Of a stretch of 28,265 bases of DNA, positions 7,195-16,422 are shown in pieces (position 1 is the stretch's first letter; every line of letters begins with the position of its first letter). The stretch spans positions 1 through 28,265 of the IMG/VR virus record IMGVR_UViG_3300031857_001049, one strand, 5' to 3'. The position numbers and the translations under genes were made by a program. The notes below the pieces were generated by a model. It was not told the DNA's origin. It saw only the letters and a list, made by a program, of their open reading frames with translations, and ran no database searches. This DNA comes from a virus.

Positions 7195-7244
7195 ATTTTT
7201 GTTCCTGCCAAAATGGTTGTAGGATAATCAACTCGGCTTTACGC

Positions 7245-7472
7245 TTATGAGTTGGCTTTGCGCTCTGCCTTCAACTTATCAATGTGTTTAGCCTCAAACC
7301 GCCCATAAGAGGACGGGAAGTGACCAGACCAACCTTCTAAGTTAAAGTTAGGTGCGCTTACGATACGATGGGCTACCCCACCGCATCCACACTGAATACT
7401 GGAGACCTCATAAATCACCAGAGCCTCAGTGCGCTGCCCGCATTCGCAAGCAAATTCAAACATTCTTCTCAT
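7245..7472 (-). CDS. FmdB-like zinc-ribbon protein
   Basis: A protein of 75 residues. The start MFEFACECGQRTEALV and then IQCGCGGVAHRIVSAPNFN form two C-x-C knuckles, matching the FmdB-type zinc ribbon (Y.F.C..CG......C..CG......). A basic tail KHIDKLKAERK follows. In phages such ribbons often sit between portal and scaffold/capsid genes and are of unknown role. The ATG at 7472 overlaps the upstream gene by 17 nt. A second Met four residues in (7463) is an alternative start. Confidence 0.82.
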   Translation of the reverse strand: MRRMFEFACECGQRTEALVIYEVSSIQCGCGGVAHRIVSAPNFNLEGWSGHFPSSYGRFEAKHIDKLKAERKANS

Positions 7473-7695
7473 TTAAGTCCTCGTATGCTCTTTCACTAAC
7501 CCATTTCAGGGTTTGTAGCCAAACTAGCATAGAAATCTCACCTTTGCGAAATTGTAGACTTTTTTCGTCAGAAATGGTAGAGACATTATTCATAGATTCA
7601 AGCATTTTGTCTACATCTTGCATTAAATCTATCCACCCCTGTTTAGAAAACAGATCAAATCTGTCCTCATAGTATTTTTGCAGTTCTGGACTCAT
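7456..7695 (-). CDS. Conserved helical phage protein, unknown
   Basis: A protein of 79 residues. It starts SPELQKYYEDRFDLFSKQGW, then DLMQDVDKMLESMNNVSTIS, and SLQFRKGEISMLVWLQTLKW. Its helices with alternating charge suggest a small helical bundle. I have an impression of similar proteins with the yyE.RFd.fs..GW.dl..d pattern in other phage genomes upstream of head genes, but none with a known function. It overlaps the upstream gene by 4 nt (ATGA). Confidence 0.8.
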   Translation of the reverse strand: MSPELQKYYEDRFDLFSKQGWIDLMQDVDKMLESMNNVSTISDEKSLQFRKGEISMLVWLQTLKWVSERAYEDLNEKNV

Positions 7696-7913
7696 TTTTC
7701 TTCTACGTCCATGACTGGATCAAGTTTTTCCTTCAGGATGGCAAAGAAAGCATCTCTACCTACTTGAAGTTGATCAACATTGAATCTAGCAGAAGCCAGT
7801 TTTCGGTCTAAATCTGCTACATGGTTGACTAGAGTCTGTTGCTCTTGTGTCATGTCCTCAAAAATGTACTCAATTCCATCAATTGTCACTGGGTTTTTTG
7901 TGTTGTTGCCCAT
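7692..7913 (-). CDS. Small coiled-coil protein, DUF6447-like
   Basis: A protein of 73 residues. PVTIDGIEYIFEDMTQEQQT is followed by LVNHVADLDRKLASARFNVD and VGRDAFFAILKEKL. The layout (short beta hairpin 'tiDG.eY...dls.e', then a coiled coil, then 'a.r.Ay...L') matches the small phage family I know as DUF6447. The function is unknown. The Shine-Dalgarno AAGGAAAAT lies before the ATG and an RNA hairpin (7930-7951) sits 17 nt upstream of the gene. The family name is from memory of its pattern, not a search. Confidence 0.78.
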   Translation of the reverse strand: MGNNTKNPVTIDGIEYIFEDMTQEQQTLVNHVADLDRKLASARFNVDQLQVGRDAFFAILKEKLDPVMDVEEK

Positions 7914-7929
7914 GATTTTCCTTTAATGT

Positions 7930-7951
7930 GCCACTAAGTTCAGGTAGTGGC
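7930..7951 (-). other. Perfect hairpin in leader of the DUF6447-like gene
   Basis: GCCACTA and TAGTGGC form a perfect 7-bp stem with an 8-nt loop, in the 46-nt gap between two minus-strand genes. No U-run follows on the minus strand (next bases ACATTAAAGG), so it is not a standard terminator. It may be an RNA processing or stability element for the downstream message. Confidence 0.5.
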
Positions 7952-7959
7952 TTCCTGTT

Positions 7960-8253
7960 TTACCAAGGTGTGCCAGTAGCTTTTACAGGGTTCTTTAGCA
8001 AAGCAATCTGAGCCGCCAAAGAAGCCTCTGTAGCATCCTTATCAATGCTTTCCCAAACCCAACCAAGGACTATAGCTTGCGTGAGGTCTTCATAAGGGAT
8101 TGTAGGAGTTCCTTCAGGCCATCCGCAAGTAGAGTAGGCAGAAGCAGAGAACTCTCCATCTACTGCATTACATTGCCAGTGAGCCACAGTAACAAAACCT
8201 GTAGCGACATCTCTGTCTAAGGTTGAAATGTTCCAGTTATATGTGATAGCCAT
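7960..8253 (-). CDS. Conserved small tail-associated protein, DUF7936-like
   Basis: A protein of 97 residues. The motifs are ITYNWNISTLDRDVATGFVT, then VAHWQCNAVDGEFSASAYST, IPYEDLTQAIVLGWVWESI, and AQIALLKNPVKATGTPW. This matches a small phage family (I believe labelled DUF7936) often found beside tail-fibre genes. Its function is unknown. Here it lies 8 nt after the S74 fibre gene, supporting a link with fibre assembly. Its start region (AAGGAAAATCATGGC) is nearly identical to that of the next gene, so the two share the same ribosome-binding sequence. Confidence 0.82.
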   Translation of the reverse strand: MAITYNWNISTLDRDVATGFVTVAHWQCNAVDGEFSASAYSTCGWPEGTPTIPYEDLTQAIVLGWVWESIDKDATEASLAAQIALLKNPVKATGTPW

Positions 8254-8261
8254 GATTTTCC

Positions 8262-11200
8262 TTATTTAGATTCGAGTTGAGCAACACGCTGACGCAATGA
8301 TTGAATTTCCTTAACCAACATTGGTACAAGTTTGGAGTAGTCCACAGCCATCATTTGTTCTTCGTCTTCTGGTTGATGTACCGCTTCTGGAGCAACACTT
8401 ACAAGTTCTTGAGCAACAAAGCCATAACGCTGATGTGAGCCATTAGATTTCCAGTCAAACTGACGAACTTGTAAGGCATCAATCAAACTAGATGCTGAGT
8501 CTGCATCTTGGATATTTTGTTTTAACCGTTGGTCAGATGAAGTGTTATAGCTAGTAGCAGTTGTTGTAATTGAAACAGTACCAACAGGAGTTCCGCTAAG
8601 ACCGCTGGCATTTGATGTATGGAAAAAAGCCAAGGCATTTGAGCCATTGCGAGAAATACATATCGAGCCAACTGGATCAGTTTGTACACCTGCCCAACCA
8701 ATAGTTGCTGTGTTTGATCCAGAACCAGTTAAATTAAAAAGACCACTTGATGTTACACGAGCACGTTCTGTGTTGTTGGTAAAGAACCGTAAATCATAAG
8801 AATTATCTGTACCAACGTATCCACCATTAGCATCAGAACCAAAAACAGTTTGTACTGTTGATGAGTTAATTCTGAAAAAATTTGACGCATCACTAACTGA
8901 ACCTACAACTAATCTGTTTGAGGGGCTTGTTTCGCCTATGCCAAGACGACCACTAGCATCCAGAGTCATTGCCTGAGTAAAGGTAATGGCGGCATTTTCT
9001 GTGCCTATTGTATTAGTCACATACCAAGCGTGATTACCTGCGCCTGTTTGAGAATACCTACCTGCTTTGTCGCCTGTGTATGCGTATTCCCAACGAGAGT
9101 CTGTACTGTCATAAACCGCATTGAATGCAAGAGTTAAATCACCAGCACCTGCTCCTGTTGCGGCTAGAGAACGACCTGTGTTTTGAATCTGAAATGCTTT
9201 ATAGCTTCCACCCCAAGCACTAGGAGTAACTCCCAAGCCTAGATTGCCTGATGTATCAATAGTGGCTGAATTAAACCAACCTACACCACCACTCTGATAG
9301 TTCCAAACTGCAAGACCACCAGAAGTGTTTAGTTGCAAGTTAGCCGCGCTTGTTGTTCCTGAATTTGCCAACAACAAAGAAGCCTGAACAGAATTGGATG
9401 GAGTAATAGTTGCTCTGATTGCTCCTGATACTTCAAGTTTTTGGCTAGGACTAGTTGTACCAATACCTACATTGCCAGAAGAATCAACAGTCACGGCCTG
9501 TATTGAACCATCAGCAACTAAAAACTTCATTGAATTTTTAGAGTTGAAGAAAGCTACATTTGAAGATGCTGTATCAATACCAATATTTAAAGCTCCTGTA
9601 GCATCACGCACTCTTATATATGGTGTTGATGAACCAAGAATATCTAATTTACTTACAGGACTACTTGTACCAATACCTAGATTGCCTGAAGAATCAAGGT
9701 AAACATGAGGATTGTTATTTGTGCCAAAAACCAATAAGTTTGTGGACAATGAACGCAAGAATAGTCCGTTAGATGGAGAATTCCCAGAGCTTAACAATGA
9801 AATTGCGCCTAAATCTCCAGTGTTATTGGCAAACAAAACACCAGCCGCAGCTCCTGAATTAGCATTGGTATTTGATACTTTCATCCAAGTAGATGAATTA
9901 GCATTGTTTTCTACATGAAATTTTTGTCCAGCACTTACACCTATTCCAACATTACCACTTGCATCAATTCTTAATCTTTCTTGACCATTCGTGCCAAATG
10001 TCAAAACAGTAGAAGCACCAGCAGCATACAAAGATAATGTTGCAGAGCCTCCGACCAAATAACCAGATGAAGTTCCACCAGACTTAAATGCAATCAGTGA
10101 ATCTGTTGATCCATTCAACTCAATACATGAGCGTCCTGTATTGTTGTAAACAGATGTTGTAGTACCAACCAACAGATTAGTACCATCAAACTGAAGAGCA
10201 TTACCAGTAGCCAATGCACTTGTACTAGTAGCATAAACAACACCATTGAGAGTAAACGCTGTTAATCCAGTACCACCATTTCCAGTGCCTAATGTGCCTG
10301 TAATATCAGCAGTTGATAAGCTAACTGCATCCCATGAAGTATCAGTTCCATTGGTTTGTAGATATTTATTTCCATTACCAGTTTGGCTTGGCAACAAAGC
10401 ATTCAAAGCCGCATTAGCCGTAGTCTGTCCTGTACCACCATTAGCAATTGGTAAAGCAGTTCCTGACAAAGAAACAGCTAATGTACCGCTTGATGTAATC
10501 GGTGAACCAGTGACAGACAAGAAAGCAGGAACAGTCATCGCAACACTTGTTACAGTGCCAGATGCTGCAGTAGCCCATGACAAAGTGCCACTGCCATTGG
10601 TCGTCAATGCCTGACCATTTGTTCCATCAGCAGAAGGAAGAGTGTAAGTAGTCGATCCTGCCGCAGATGCAGGTGCTAAACCTACATAACCTGATGTAGA
10701 GCCAGACAGTCTTAAAGTACCTTTTACATCTAACTTAGAGCCAGGTGTTGAAATTCCAATGCCAACATTAGAAGAAGAATCAATTCTCATTGACTCTACA
10801 AAATCAACATTCTGAACAACAGTACCACTGCTTAACGTGCCACTGCTAGTTGCAGTCCAAATAGTTCCAACAGTATTGTTAGATGCACCAAAAGAAGTTT
10901 GATTACCACTTGTTATATTTGTATAAATATTTCCAGAAGTAATCGTAGTGGTTGGGTTAGCAATACCTGAAGGCGCTGTACTCCAAACATGGTCTCCAGA
11001 AGACTGAAGATACTGTGATGCAACACCATTTGTTTTGTAGTATGGCCTACTAAGATTTACTGCGTTGTAAATATTTGAGGATATACCAGTTTGGTTTAGA
11101 TTTGAATCAAAAGAGAATGAAGCTCTCGTTCCAAGATCAATGGCTCTAAAATCTGATCCCCAAGCACTTGGAGTCGTGCTTACTCCCAAGTTATTGCCAT

Positions 11201-12566
11201 CAAACTGAAGTGCTGTACCCGTAGTCAATGCACTTGTAGATGTTGCGTAAGGTACACCTTTATTGGTAAAAGATGTTAATCCTGTACCACCAGATGTAGT
11301 TGGCAATGCTGTACCTGATAGACTGAATGCCAAAGTTCCAGATGAGGTAATAGGTGAGCCACTAACAGACAAAAACGATGGCACTGTCGCTGCTACAGAA
11401 GTAACACCTGCGCTTACTGTCGCCCAAGAAGTTGTAGTTCCATTGGTCGTCAAATACTTGCCAGAATTACTAGCTTGGCTAGGTGCTAGAGCATTAAAAG
11501 CATTGGTAGCAGTGGTTTGACCTGTGCCACCATTTGCAATAGGCAATGTTCCTGTTACACCAGTAGACAAAGGCAAACCAGTACCATTTGTTAAGGTAAC
11601 AGATGTAGGAGTTCCTAAGTTAGGAGTTGTCAATGTAGGACTTGTTGCCAATACATTGTTACCAGAACCAGTATTCGTGACGCTTACTACTTCTTTACTG
11701 GCATTCAAAGCCAATGCTGTAGATGCTGTCAGATTAGATAGAGTTGTTGTTCCACTTACAGACAAATCTGTAAAGTTGCCAACAGCTCCACCCTCAACTC
11801 GTTGCCAAACTGTTCCGTTATAAACAGCCCAATCTCCAACACCCCAATTGCTAGTTCCATTTAGGTTGGTAGTACCAGCAACAGAGACAATATAGAACGT
11901 ATTAGCAGTGCCAACACTAGAAGTTAGTGTAGGTGTATTGGTACTGGCATTCCAAGTACCTTTATAGACCAAGGCAGATGCAATCAAATTGATCTGTGCT
12001 TGCAAACTAGCCAATTCATCAAGTACTGGTTGGCTTGTACCACCACCATTGGTGATAACTTTGATCTTTTCTGCAATGTCAGCAGCAACAACTTCACCAA
12101 CATTGATCACTCGACCAGAAGACAAAGTGATGATCAGACTGCCATCAAAGTCGATATGAGCATCTTCTACAGATACACCATCTTCTCCATCTTGACCATC
12201 TTTACCATCTAGACCTTTAGGGCCATCAAATCCTCGTGGGCCAGTAGCTCCATCACGACCATTGCGACCATCTTTGCCATCACGCCCATCTTTACCATTT
12301 AGTCCATCACGACCATTTTTACCATCAATACCATCACGACCATCTTTGATGTTTGCAATGCGAGTCTCAAGAGTTGTTGTTACGCCATCGTACTTATCAC
12401 GAATGTCGTTATCAATCTTCTTTAGTGCTTGAACAACTAATTGAACATTCTCAGCGGCTTTACGCTGCTGCATTGCTTTGATTTCTGATACAGAATTACT
12501 AACAGAGTTGAATAGATTGTCAGCAATACCATCTACCGCACCATCAAAGATTTTATCTATTGCCAT
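8262..12566 (-). CDS. Long tail fibre with collagen-like stem and S74 chaperone domain
   Basis: A protein of 1434 residues. Residues 1-70 are a helical attachment region. Residues 76-130 contain 19 Gly-X-Y triplets (collagen-like). A beta-rich shaft follows, with two copies of a roughly 130-residue block carrying FLSVSGSPITSSGTLAFSLS or its variant. Next come at least six repeats of the type DSSGNVGIGTTSPSQKLEV. From about residue 1343, SSDQRLKQNI...FVAQELVSVAPEAV...VDYSKLVPMLVKEIQSLRQR is a Peptidase_S74 intramolecular chaperone. In that family the chaperone trimerises and cleaves itself off near the conserved Ser-Asp. The final residues form a coiled coil. The gene overlaps the portal gene end by 14 nt. 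Confidence 0.93.
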   Translation of the reverse strand: MAIDKIFDGAVDGIADNLFNSVSNSVSEIKAMQQRKAAENVQLVVQALKKIDNDIRDKYDGVTTTLETRIANIKDGRDGIDGKNGRDGLNGKDGRDGKDGRNGRDGATGPRGFDGPKGLDGKDGQDGEDGVSVEDAHIDFDGSLIITLSSGRVINVGEVVAADIAEKIKVITNGGGTSQPVLDELASLQAQINLIASALVYKGTWNASTNTPTLTSSVGTANTFYIVSVAGTTNLNGTSNWGVGDWAVYNGTVWQRVEGGAVGNFTDLSVSGTTTLSNLTASTALALNASKEVVSVTNTGSGNNVLATSPTLTTPNLGTPTSVTLTNGTGLPLSTGVTGTLPIANGGTGQTTATNAFNALAPSQASNSGKYLTTNGTTTSWATVSAGVTSVAATVPSFLSVSGSPITSSGTLAFSLSGTALPTTSGGTGLTSFTNKGVPYATSTSALTTGTALQFDGNNLGVSTTPSAWGSDFRAIDLGTRASFSFDSNLNQTGISSNIYNAVNLSRPYYKTNGVASQYLQSSGDHVWSTAPSGIANPTTTITSGNIYTNITSGNQTSFGASNNTVGTIWTATSSGTLSSGTVVQNVDFVESMRIDSSSNVGIGISTPGSKLDVKGTLRLSGSTSGYVGLAPASAAGSTTYTLPSADGTNGQALTTNGSGTLSWATAASGTVTSVAMTVPAFLSVTGSPITSSGTLAVSLSGTALPIANGGTGQTTANAALNALLPSQTGNGNKYLQTNGTDTSWDAVSLSTADITGTLGTGNGGTGLTAFTLNGVVYATSTSALATGNALQFDGTNLLVGTTTSVYNNTGRSCIELNGSTDSLIAFKSGGTSSGYLVGGSATLSLYAAGASTVLTFGTNGQERLRIDASGNVGIGVSAGQKFHVENNANSSTWMKVSNTNANSGAAAGVLFANNTGDLGAISLLSSGNSPSNGLFLRSLSTNLLVFGTNNNPHVYLDSSGNLGIGTSSPVSKLDILGSSTPYIRVRDATGALNIGIDTASSNVAFFNSKNSMKFLVADGSIQAVTVDSSGNVGIGTTSPSQKLEVSGAIRATITPSNSVQASLLLANSGTTSAANLQLNTSGGLAVWNYQSGGVGWFNSATIDTSGNLGLGVTPSAWGGSYKAFQIQNTGRSLAATGAGAGDLTLAFNAVYDSTDSRWEYAYTGDKAGRYSQTGAGNHAWYVTNTIGTENAAITFTQAMTLDASGRLGIGETSPSNRLVVGSVSDASNFFRINSSTVQTVFGSDANGGYVGTDNSYDLRFFTNNTERARVTSSGLFNLTGSGSNTATIGWAGVQTDPVGSICISRNGSNALAFFHTSNASGLSGTPVGTVSITTTATSYNTSSDQRLKQNIQDADSASSLIDALQVRQFDWKSNGSHQRYGFVAQELVSVAPEAVHQPEDEEQMMAVDYSKLVPMLVKEIQSLRQRVAQLESK
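12177..12341 (-). repeat. Collagen-like Gly-X-Y coding repeat in fibre gene
   Basis: This encodes 19 consecutive Gly triplets (such as GRDGIDGKNGRDGLNGKDG). At DNA level it is a degenerate 9-nt repeat (plus strand: variants of CCATCACGA and CCATCTTTG). Such tracts form triple-helical stems in phage fibres and can change length by recombination. Confidence 0.9.
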
Positions 12567-14583
12567 TCTGCAACTCCGTGTTCAAACTTTCAAGAAAGTC
12601 GTTTTCTACGTCAACAACACTGTTCTTTGCATTGTTCATTTGCAACTCAACAATCTTGCTCTTGTTCTTAATGTCGGCTTCTTTAAGCATTAGTTCAGCA
12701 ATCTTAACTCGTTTGTCGAACTCATTAGACTCATTCCCTTGTGGAAGATTCTTGGTAGTAGAAGCAATCACTTTAGCCTGTACTTCTTGTGGCATCAATT
12801 GAGCCTCAGTCATCAACTTAGCCGCCTCTGCACGATTCTGCTCTGCTTGTGTCGTATTGACAGCAATCTGAGCCTGTGCCGCTTGTAGAGCCAACTGCTG
12901 TTGAACTTGTTGCATCTCTTGGGCTTGTGGGTCAGGTTGACTCATCTGATCCAAAGCACTCATCAACTCAAATCTGTTAGTCAAACTAGAGTTGTTCAAG
13001 ATACCCTTCAATATTAAGGGCAGAACAGGTGTATTCGGGCCAAGAGTCTGTAATAAACCAATGAACTGTTGTTGTTCGTACTCACGAGCAATAATTCCAA
13101 GCGTAGCAGTAGGAATAAACCTCATGTCCACACTAGGATATCTCTCAGGGTCAAACTGCATATAGCGGAATGCCGCCTTCTGGATAAACGGAATCAAGAA
13201 GTCTTCTTGGAAGTTTACCAAGGTACGCTTGTATTTCTTGATAATCGTAGCAACCGCCATGCTCATGCCAGCGCCATCACGATTACCCTGAGAAACCATG
13301 CCTTGAGAGTCTAAAGTACCAGTAGCCTGAAGGAGCATACGCTCAAACTCTTTGGCAGTATTCAGGTTATTCAGACTTGTCTCACCAAACTTGAATGGAT
13401 AGAGAATCTCAGAAGGATTACCATTGACCATGAAGGCTTTGCCTGGCTTTACCTCAAACTTAGCACCTCTTGGTAGGCGAGAAGCATCCATACCCATCAT
13501 AGGAGAGGTAGTCAATGCTAAAGAGTCCAAATGTGAACGCACTTGAGCATCAATAGCCTTCTGCATATTGTAGGATTTCTCTACAGTACCCCTACCTAAC
13601 AGTCGATTAGGAACTGTATCGTCTTGATAGGAAATAACAGGGCGGTCTTTCATCATGTATGGGTTTTCTTCTGCTTTGAGAAGCATCCCATCATTGGCAA
13701 TCACCACAATTGCCTCAACCATGTCTGTGTAATCTTCTGCTACTGAGTCATCAGGAAACAACTCTTCAACTTCTACATCTTTTTCAGTCAAATATTCTCT
13801 AGGAACTAAACCATAGTACGTCAAAAGTAATACTTTTTCATCACGATATTGGCTTAACTCTTGAGTAGGCTCTAAATCTGTATCTTCATAGGTTGTTGTG
13901 ATGTCAACCTTGCGATAGATGCCTTTTTCGATGCCTTCAACGATCTTGTGGATGCCAACATACTTCTCAATGGCAACACCCATACAGTCATCTACGCTTG
14001 TTCCATTAGGGTCGAACAAGAAGTTCTTAGGATTGACGGGGACAATCTTGACTGCAATACGATTCTTTTCTACAACACCGATAGCGGCTTGCATTGATTG
14101 ACCAGGAATCGGCTGAGTAGCGGGTTCAAAGATTTTCTCTGTTTTGACAACAATCTCACCGATGCCAGTTCCGTAGATTTCTGCCATCAACTCAATTTGG
14201 TCTATAGATTTACGGATTTTGTCTTGTTTGAAGTCTTCCATCAGTTGAGCTTTAAGCACTTCAACGTCTAATGGATTGCCATCTATGTCTTTCAGGTCAT
14301 CTTCAATGTCAAAGTACTCACCTTGACCAAAGATTGCTTCCATAATCTCGGCATGGCGAGTCTCTACGGCTTGTTGGGTAGCGGGAGTAACGATTCTAGA
14401 ACGCTCAGAGTCCCTAGTTTTATCCTCTGCTGCCCACTCTCCACGGAAAATACGCTCGTATTCAAGGTAACTATCAAGGAAATTGGTGTTGCGATAGTCT
14501 CTCCAGCGATCACAGTGGTCAATAACGAATCGAGTTAACTCTTTGTCGTTCTCTGTTGGCTGGTAAAACTCGTTTTGTTCCAT
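12553..14583 (-). CDS. Portal protein
   Basis: A protein of 676 residues. It opens with a helical region (DRWRDYRNTNFLDSYLEYER), then IFRGEWAAEDKTRDSERSRI and VTPATQQAVETRHAEIMEAI. That is the clip/wing pattern of large podovirus-type portals (P22/Bordetella-phage style rather than the ~500-residue lambda type). Later YQDDTVPNRLLGRGTVEKSY and GRDGAGMSMAVA-like segments precede a Gln/Ala-rich helical tail (residues about 570-640), plausibly a barrel. It forms the dodecameric DNA channel that docks terminase. It starts 2 nt after the terminase TGA with an AGGGG Shine-Dalgarno. Confidence 0.88.
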   Translation of the reverse strand: MEQNEFYQPTENDKELTRFVIDHCDRWRDYRNTNFLDSYLEYERIFRGEWAAEDKTRDSERSRIVTPATQQAVETRHAEIMEAIFGQGEYFDIEDDLKDIDGNPLDVEVLKAQLMEDFKQDKIRKSIDQIELMAEIYGTGIGEIVVKTEKIFEPATQPIPGQSMQAAIGVVEKNRIAVKIVPVNPKNFLFDPNGTSVDDCMGVAIEKYVGIHKIVEGIEKGIYRKVDITTTYEDTDLEPTQELSQYRDEKVLLLTYYGLVPREYLTEKDVEVEELFPDDSVAEDYTDMVEAIVVIANDGMLLKAEENPYMMKDRPVISYQDDTVPNRLLGRGTVEKSYNMQKAIDAQVRSHLDSLALTTSPMMGMDASRLPRGAKFEVKPGKAFMVNGNPSEILYPFKFGETSLNNLNTAKEFERMLLQATGTLDSQGMVSQGNRDGAGMSMAVATIIKKYKRTLVNFQEDFLIPFIQKAAFRYMQFDPERYPSVDMRFIPTATLGIIAREYEQQQFIGLLQTLGPNTPVLPLILKGILNNSSLTNRFELMSALDQMSQPDPQAQEMQQVQQQLALQAAQAQIAVNTTQAEQNRAEAAKLMTEAQLMPQEVQAKVIASTTKNLPQGNESNEFDKRVKIAELMLKEADIKNKSKIVELQMNNAKNSVVDVENDFLESLNTELQNGNR

Positions 14584-14584
14584 A

Positions 14585-15844
14585 TCAGACCCCTGAAATA
14601 ATATCTATAGGTTGCCAATCATCACTGTTATCCTCTTCCATGTAGGATGTAACAGCGAGTTGGTCAATGTAACTAAGAGAGTCAGGTAGGTCGTCATGGA
14701 CTCCTTGAGCAGGGAACAGGATTAACTGGTCAACAAACTCATCCCAATCTCCCTCAGAATTTAACACAATTCTGCCATGCTCAAACCTTCCTTGCAATGC
14801 CCAAATGATCCTATCAGCCTTTTTTCTGTTCCCATGAGTCAAATCCACGATATGGGCATAGGTGTTGTTCTTCCTCATAAGGTCGCTCAAATAAGGCAAA
14901 ACAGCGTTCTTTAACGCCCCCCTCTCTATCCCAACACTCAAAGGTCTGTAATCCCTTATCGCCAAGAGAATCTTAGCCGCAGTCTCCCGAATATCCCACC
15001 TACCATGCTCAATCTTCTCTACAAACCACTTACCATCATCAGTAACCTTCACCACAGAGATAGCAGTTTCATCCAACCTTTTCTTAGAATTAGCCGCTTG
15101 TTTGGCAACTTCTTCAAATCCCGCTAAGTCCACAGCTACGAAGTAAGAACCATATTGAGGCTCTTCCCCATATTTGATCCACTCTTCCTTAAAAATATCC
15201 GATCCCGCATTGGTAAAGCTCGCCATGTACTCTTGTTTAAAAGCAAAGGTACTCAGGGTCTTCTTGGCAGACTCAATCTCTTTTTGGTCAATCAAAGGGT
15301 TATCAGCAGTGGTGAAGTGCCATGACTTCCAATCAGGATCATCCTCTGACTCACCCAGTTTAAAGGTATCATAGAACCAGTTACGTCCCTTGGGTGTCCC
15401 AATGAACAAGGCTCTACCTCGTTTGTCAGACAATGAAGCCCGAATAACCTGTTCCCAAGCCTCTGGTTTGATATCCGCTACCTCGTCTAGTACAGCATAG
15501 GTCAGCGAGACTCCCCGTAAGGTATCAGGTCTATCAGCACCACGAACATAAATCCTTGCTCCGTTTATCAGGGTGATGTCTAAGTTATTCACATGGCTAC
15601 TCTGTATTACCTCTCTACCAAGGTCTAACAGCAAGTCCCAGATAATCTGCCTAGACTGCCCCATAGTAGGACTCACATAGAGCACAGCAGACCCTTGAGG
15701 ACACTTGAGTCCCTCTATCAATAGGGTAACAGCCGCCATACGAGACTTACCACATCTACGACCAGCAGCGACTACTTTGAACCTAGTCGTATCCTTAAAT
15801 ACTTCTTGTTGCCAAGGTAAGAGAGAGAAATTCAAATCAGCCAT
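14585..15844 (-). CDS. terL: Terminase large subunit (TerL)
   Basis: A protein of 419 residues, the DNA-packaging motor and nuclease. The ATPase part shows Walker A GRRCGKS (28-34), Walker B YAVLDE (116-121) with the catalytic Glu, and a coupling motif FIGTPKG (147-153). The RNase-H-fold nuclease part shows YFVAVDLAG (Asp 239), VGIERG, and HDDLPDSLSY with C-terminal Asp residues. The length is typical. It overlaps the small-subunit gene by 8 nt and is followed by portal, the standard order. All catalytic motifs appear intact. Confidence 0.96.
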   Translation of the reverse strand: MADLNFSLLPWQQEVFKDTTRFKVVAAGRRCGKSRMAAVTLLIEGLKCPQGSAVLYVSPTMGQSRQIIWDLLLDLGREVIQSSHVNNLDITLINGARIYVRGADRPDTLRGVSLTYAVLDEVADIKPEAWEQVIRASLSDKRGRALFIGTPKGRNWFYDTFKLGESEDDPDWKSWHFTTADNPLIDQKEIESAKKTLSTFAFKQEYMASFTNAGSDIFKEEWIKYGEEPQYGSYFVAVDLAGFEEVAKQAANSKKRLDETAISVVKVTDDGKWFVEKIEHGRWDIRETAAKILLAIRDYRPLSVGIERGALKNAVLPYLSDLMRKNNTYAHIVDLTHGNRKKADRIIWALQGRFEHGRIVLNSEGDWDEFVDQLILFPAQGVHDDLPDSLSYIDQLAVTSYMEEDNSDDWQPIDIISGV

Positions 15845-16208
15845 ACTTTGCCTCTACATCTTCTGCTTGTTCAGTACTGATTATGGTCGGCTCTTCACCT
15901 AATCCAGTGATATTGATGGTCACAGCACTCCTCTGACTCTTATCCTTCTCAAACATAGAAACAGGTAGAGTCCTGTCCAAACACATCTTCAAAGCCACCA
16001 GTTGATGGGGATGCTCGTCATTTAAAGCTATCTCTATCACCTTCTGAGCAACATCCTTACCCCCACTCCTAATCATCAGTTCTTTAAGCTCCTTGAGCCT
16101 CTGATGGTCAGTCTTAGGCAAAACACTAGGAGGGTTATCAGCAAACCTCTGTATGGTCATCTTGACGCTTCCTTTAGGTCTTCCTCTTCCTCTTTTCAAT
16201 TGTTCCAT
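15837..16208 (-). CDS. terS: Probable terminase small subunit
   Basis: A protein of 123 residues. The N-terminus KRGRGRPKGSVK is a DNA-binding basic arm with an AT-hook core (GRGRPKG). A helical middle follows, with LKELKELMIRSGGKDVAQKV, then VALKMCLDRTLPVSMFEKDK, and a beta segment AVTINITGLG. This arrangement and its place immediately upstream of TerL fit small terminases. It lacks an obvious HTH, so the call rests mainly on position. A strong AAGGAGG Shine-Dalgarno precedes the ATG at 16208, marking the first gene of the packaging block. Confidence 0.75.
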   Translation of the reverse strand: MEQLKRGRGRPKGSVKMTIQRFADNPPSVLPKTDHQRLKELKELMIRSGGKDVAQKVIEIALNDEHPHQLVALKMCLDRTLPVSMFEKDKSQRSAVTINITGLGEEPTIISTEQAEDVEAKYG

Positions 16209-16328
16209 TTGTCCTCCTTGGATGGAATTTCACTTTTTCGGTATAGAGGGGGCTACACCAATATCTACACACACCACTCTACCCCTCCCCCCCCCATACA
16301 TCAGGGTTTACCCTCATAGGGTTTCTAC

Positions 16329-16348
16329 TACTGTCTATCCATACAGCA
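16329..16348. promoter_or_regulatory. LexA (SOS)-like box
   Basis: TACTGTCTATCCATACAGCA contains the exact CTGT-N8-ACAG core of E. coli/betaproteobacterial LexA operators and matches 16 of 20 positions of the palindromic consensus. It lies about 120 bp upstream of the small terminase start. A chance match to CTGT-N8-ACAG is expected roughly once in 65 kb. Confidence 0.45.
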
Positions 16349-16422
16349 TGGTTTACCCTCATGGTTATCCTTACAGTACTGTGCATTTCATCAGTGCTGT
16401 CAATCTATCCAGTATTTCCAAT

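Noticed and set aside
10246-11823. Several plus-strand open frames of 85-122 codons inside the fibre gene
   Set aside because: They are shadows of the repetitive minus-strand fibre coding sequence, lack ribosome sites, and have Val/Pro-rich low-complexity translations produced by the reverse of Gly/Thr/Ser repeats.
12177-12341. Regular 9-nt DNA repeat that could suggest a CRISPR or satellite array
   Set aside because: It is the coding sequence of a collagen-like Gly-X-Y stem, in frame and degenerate, without spacers.
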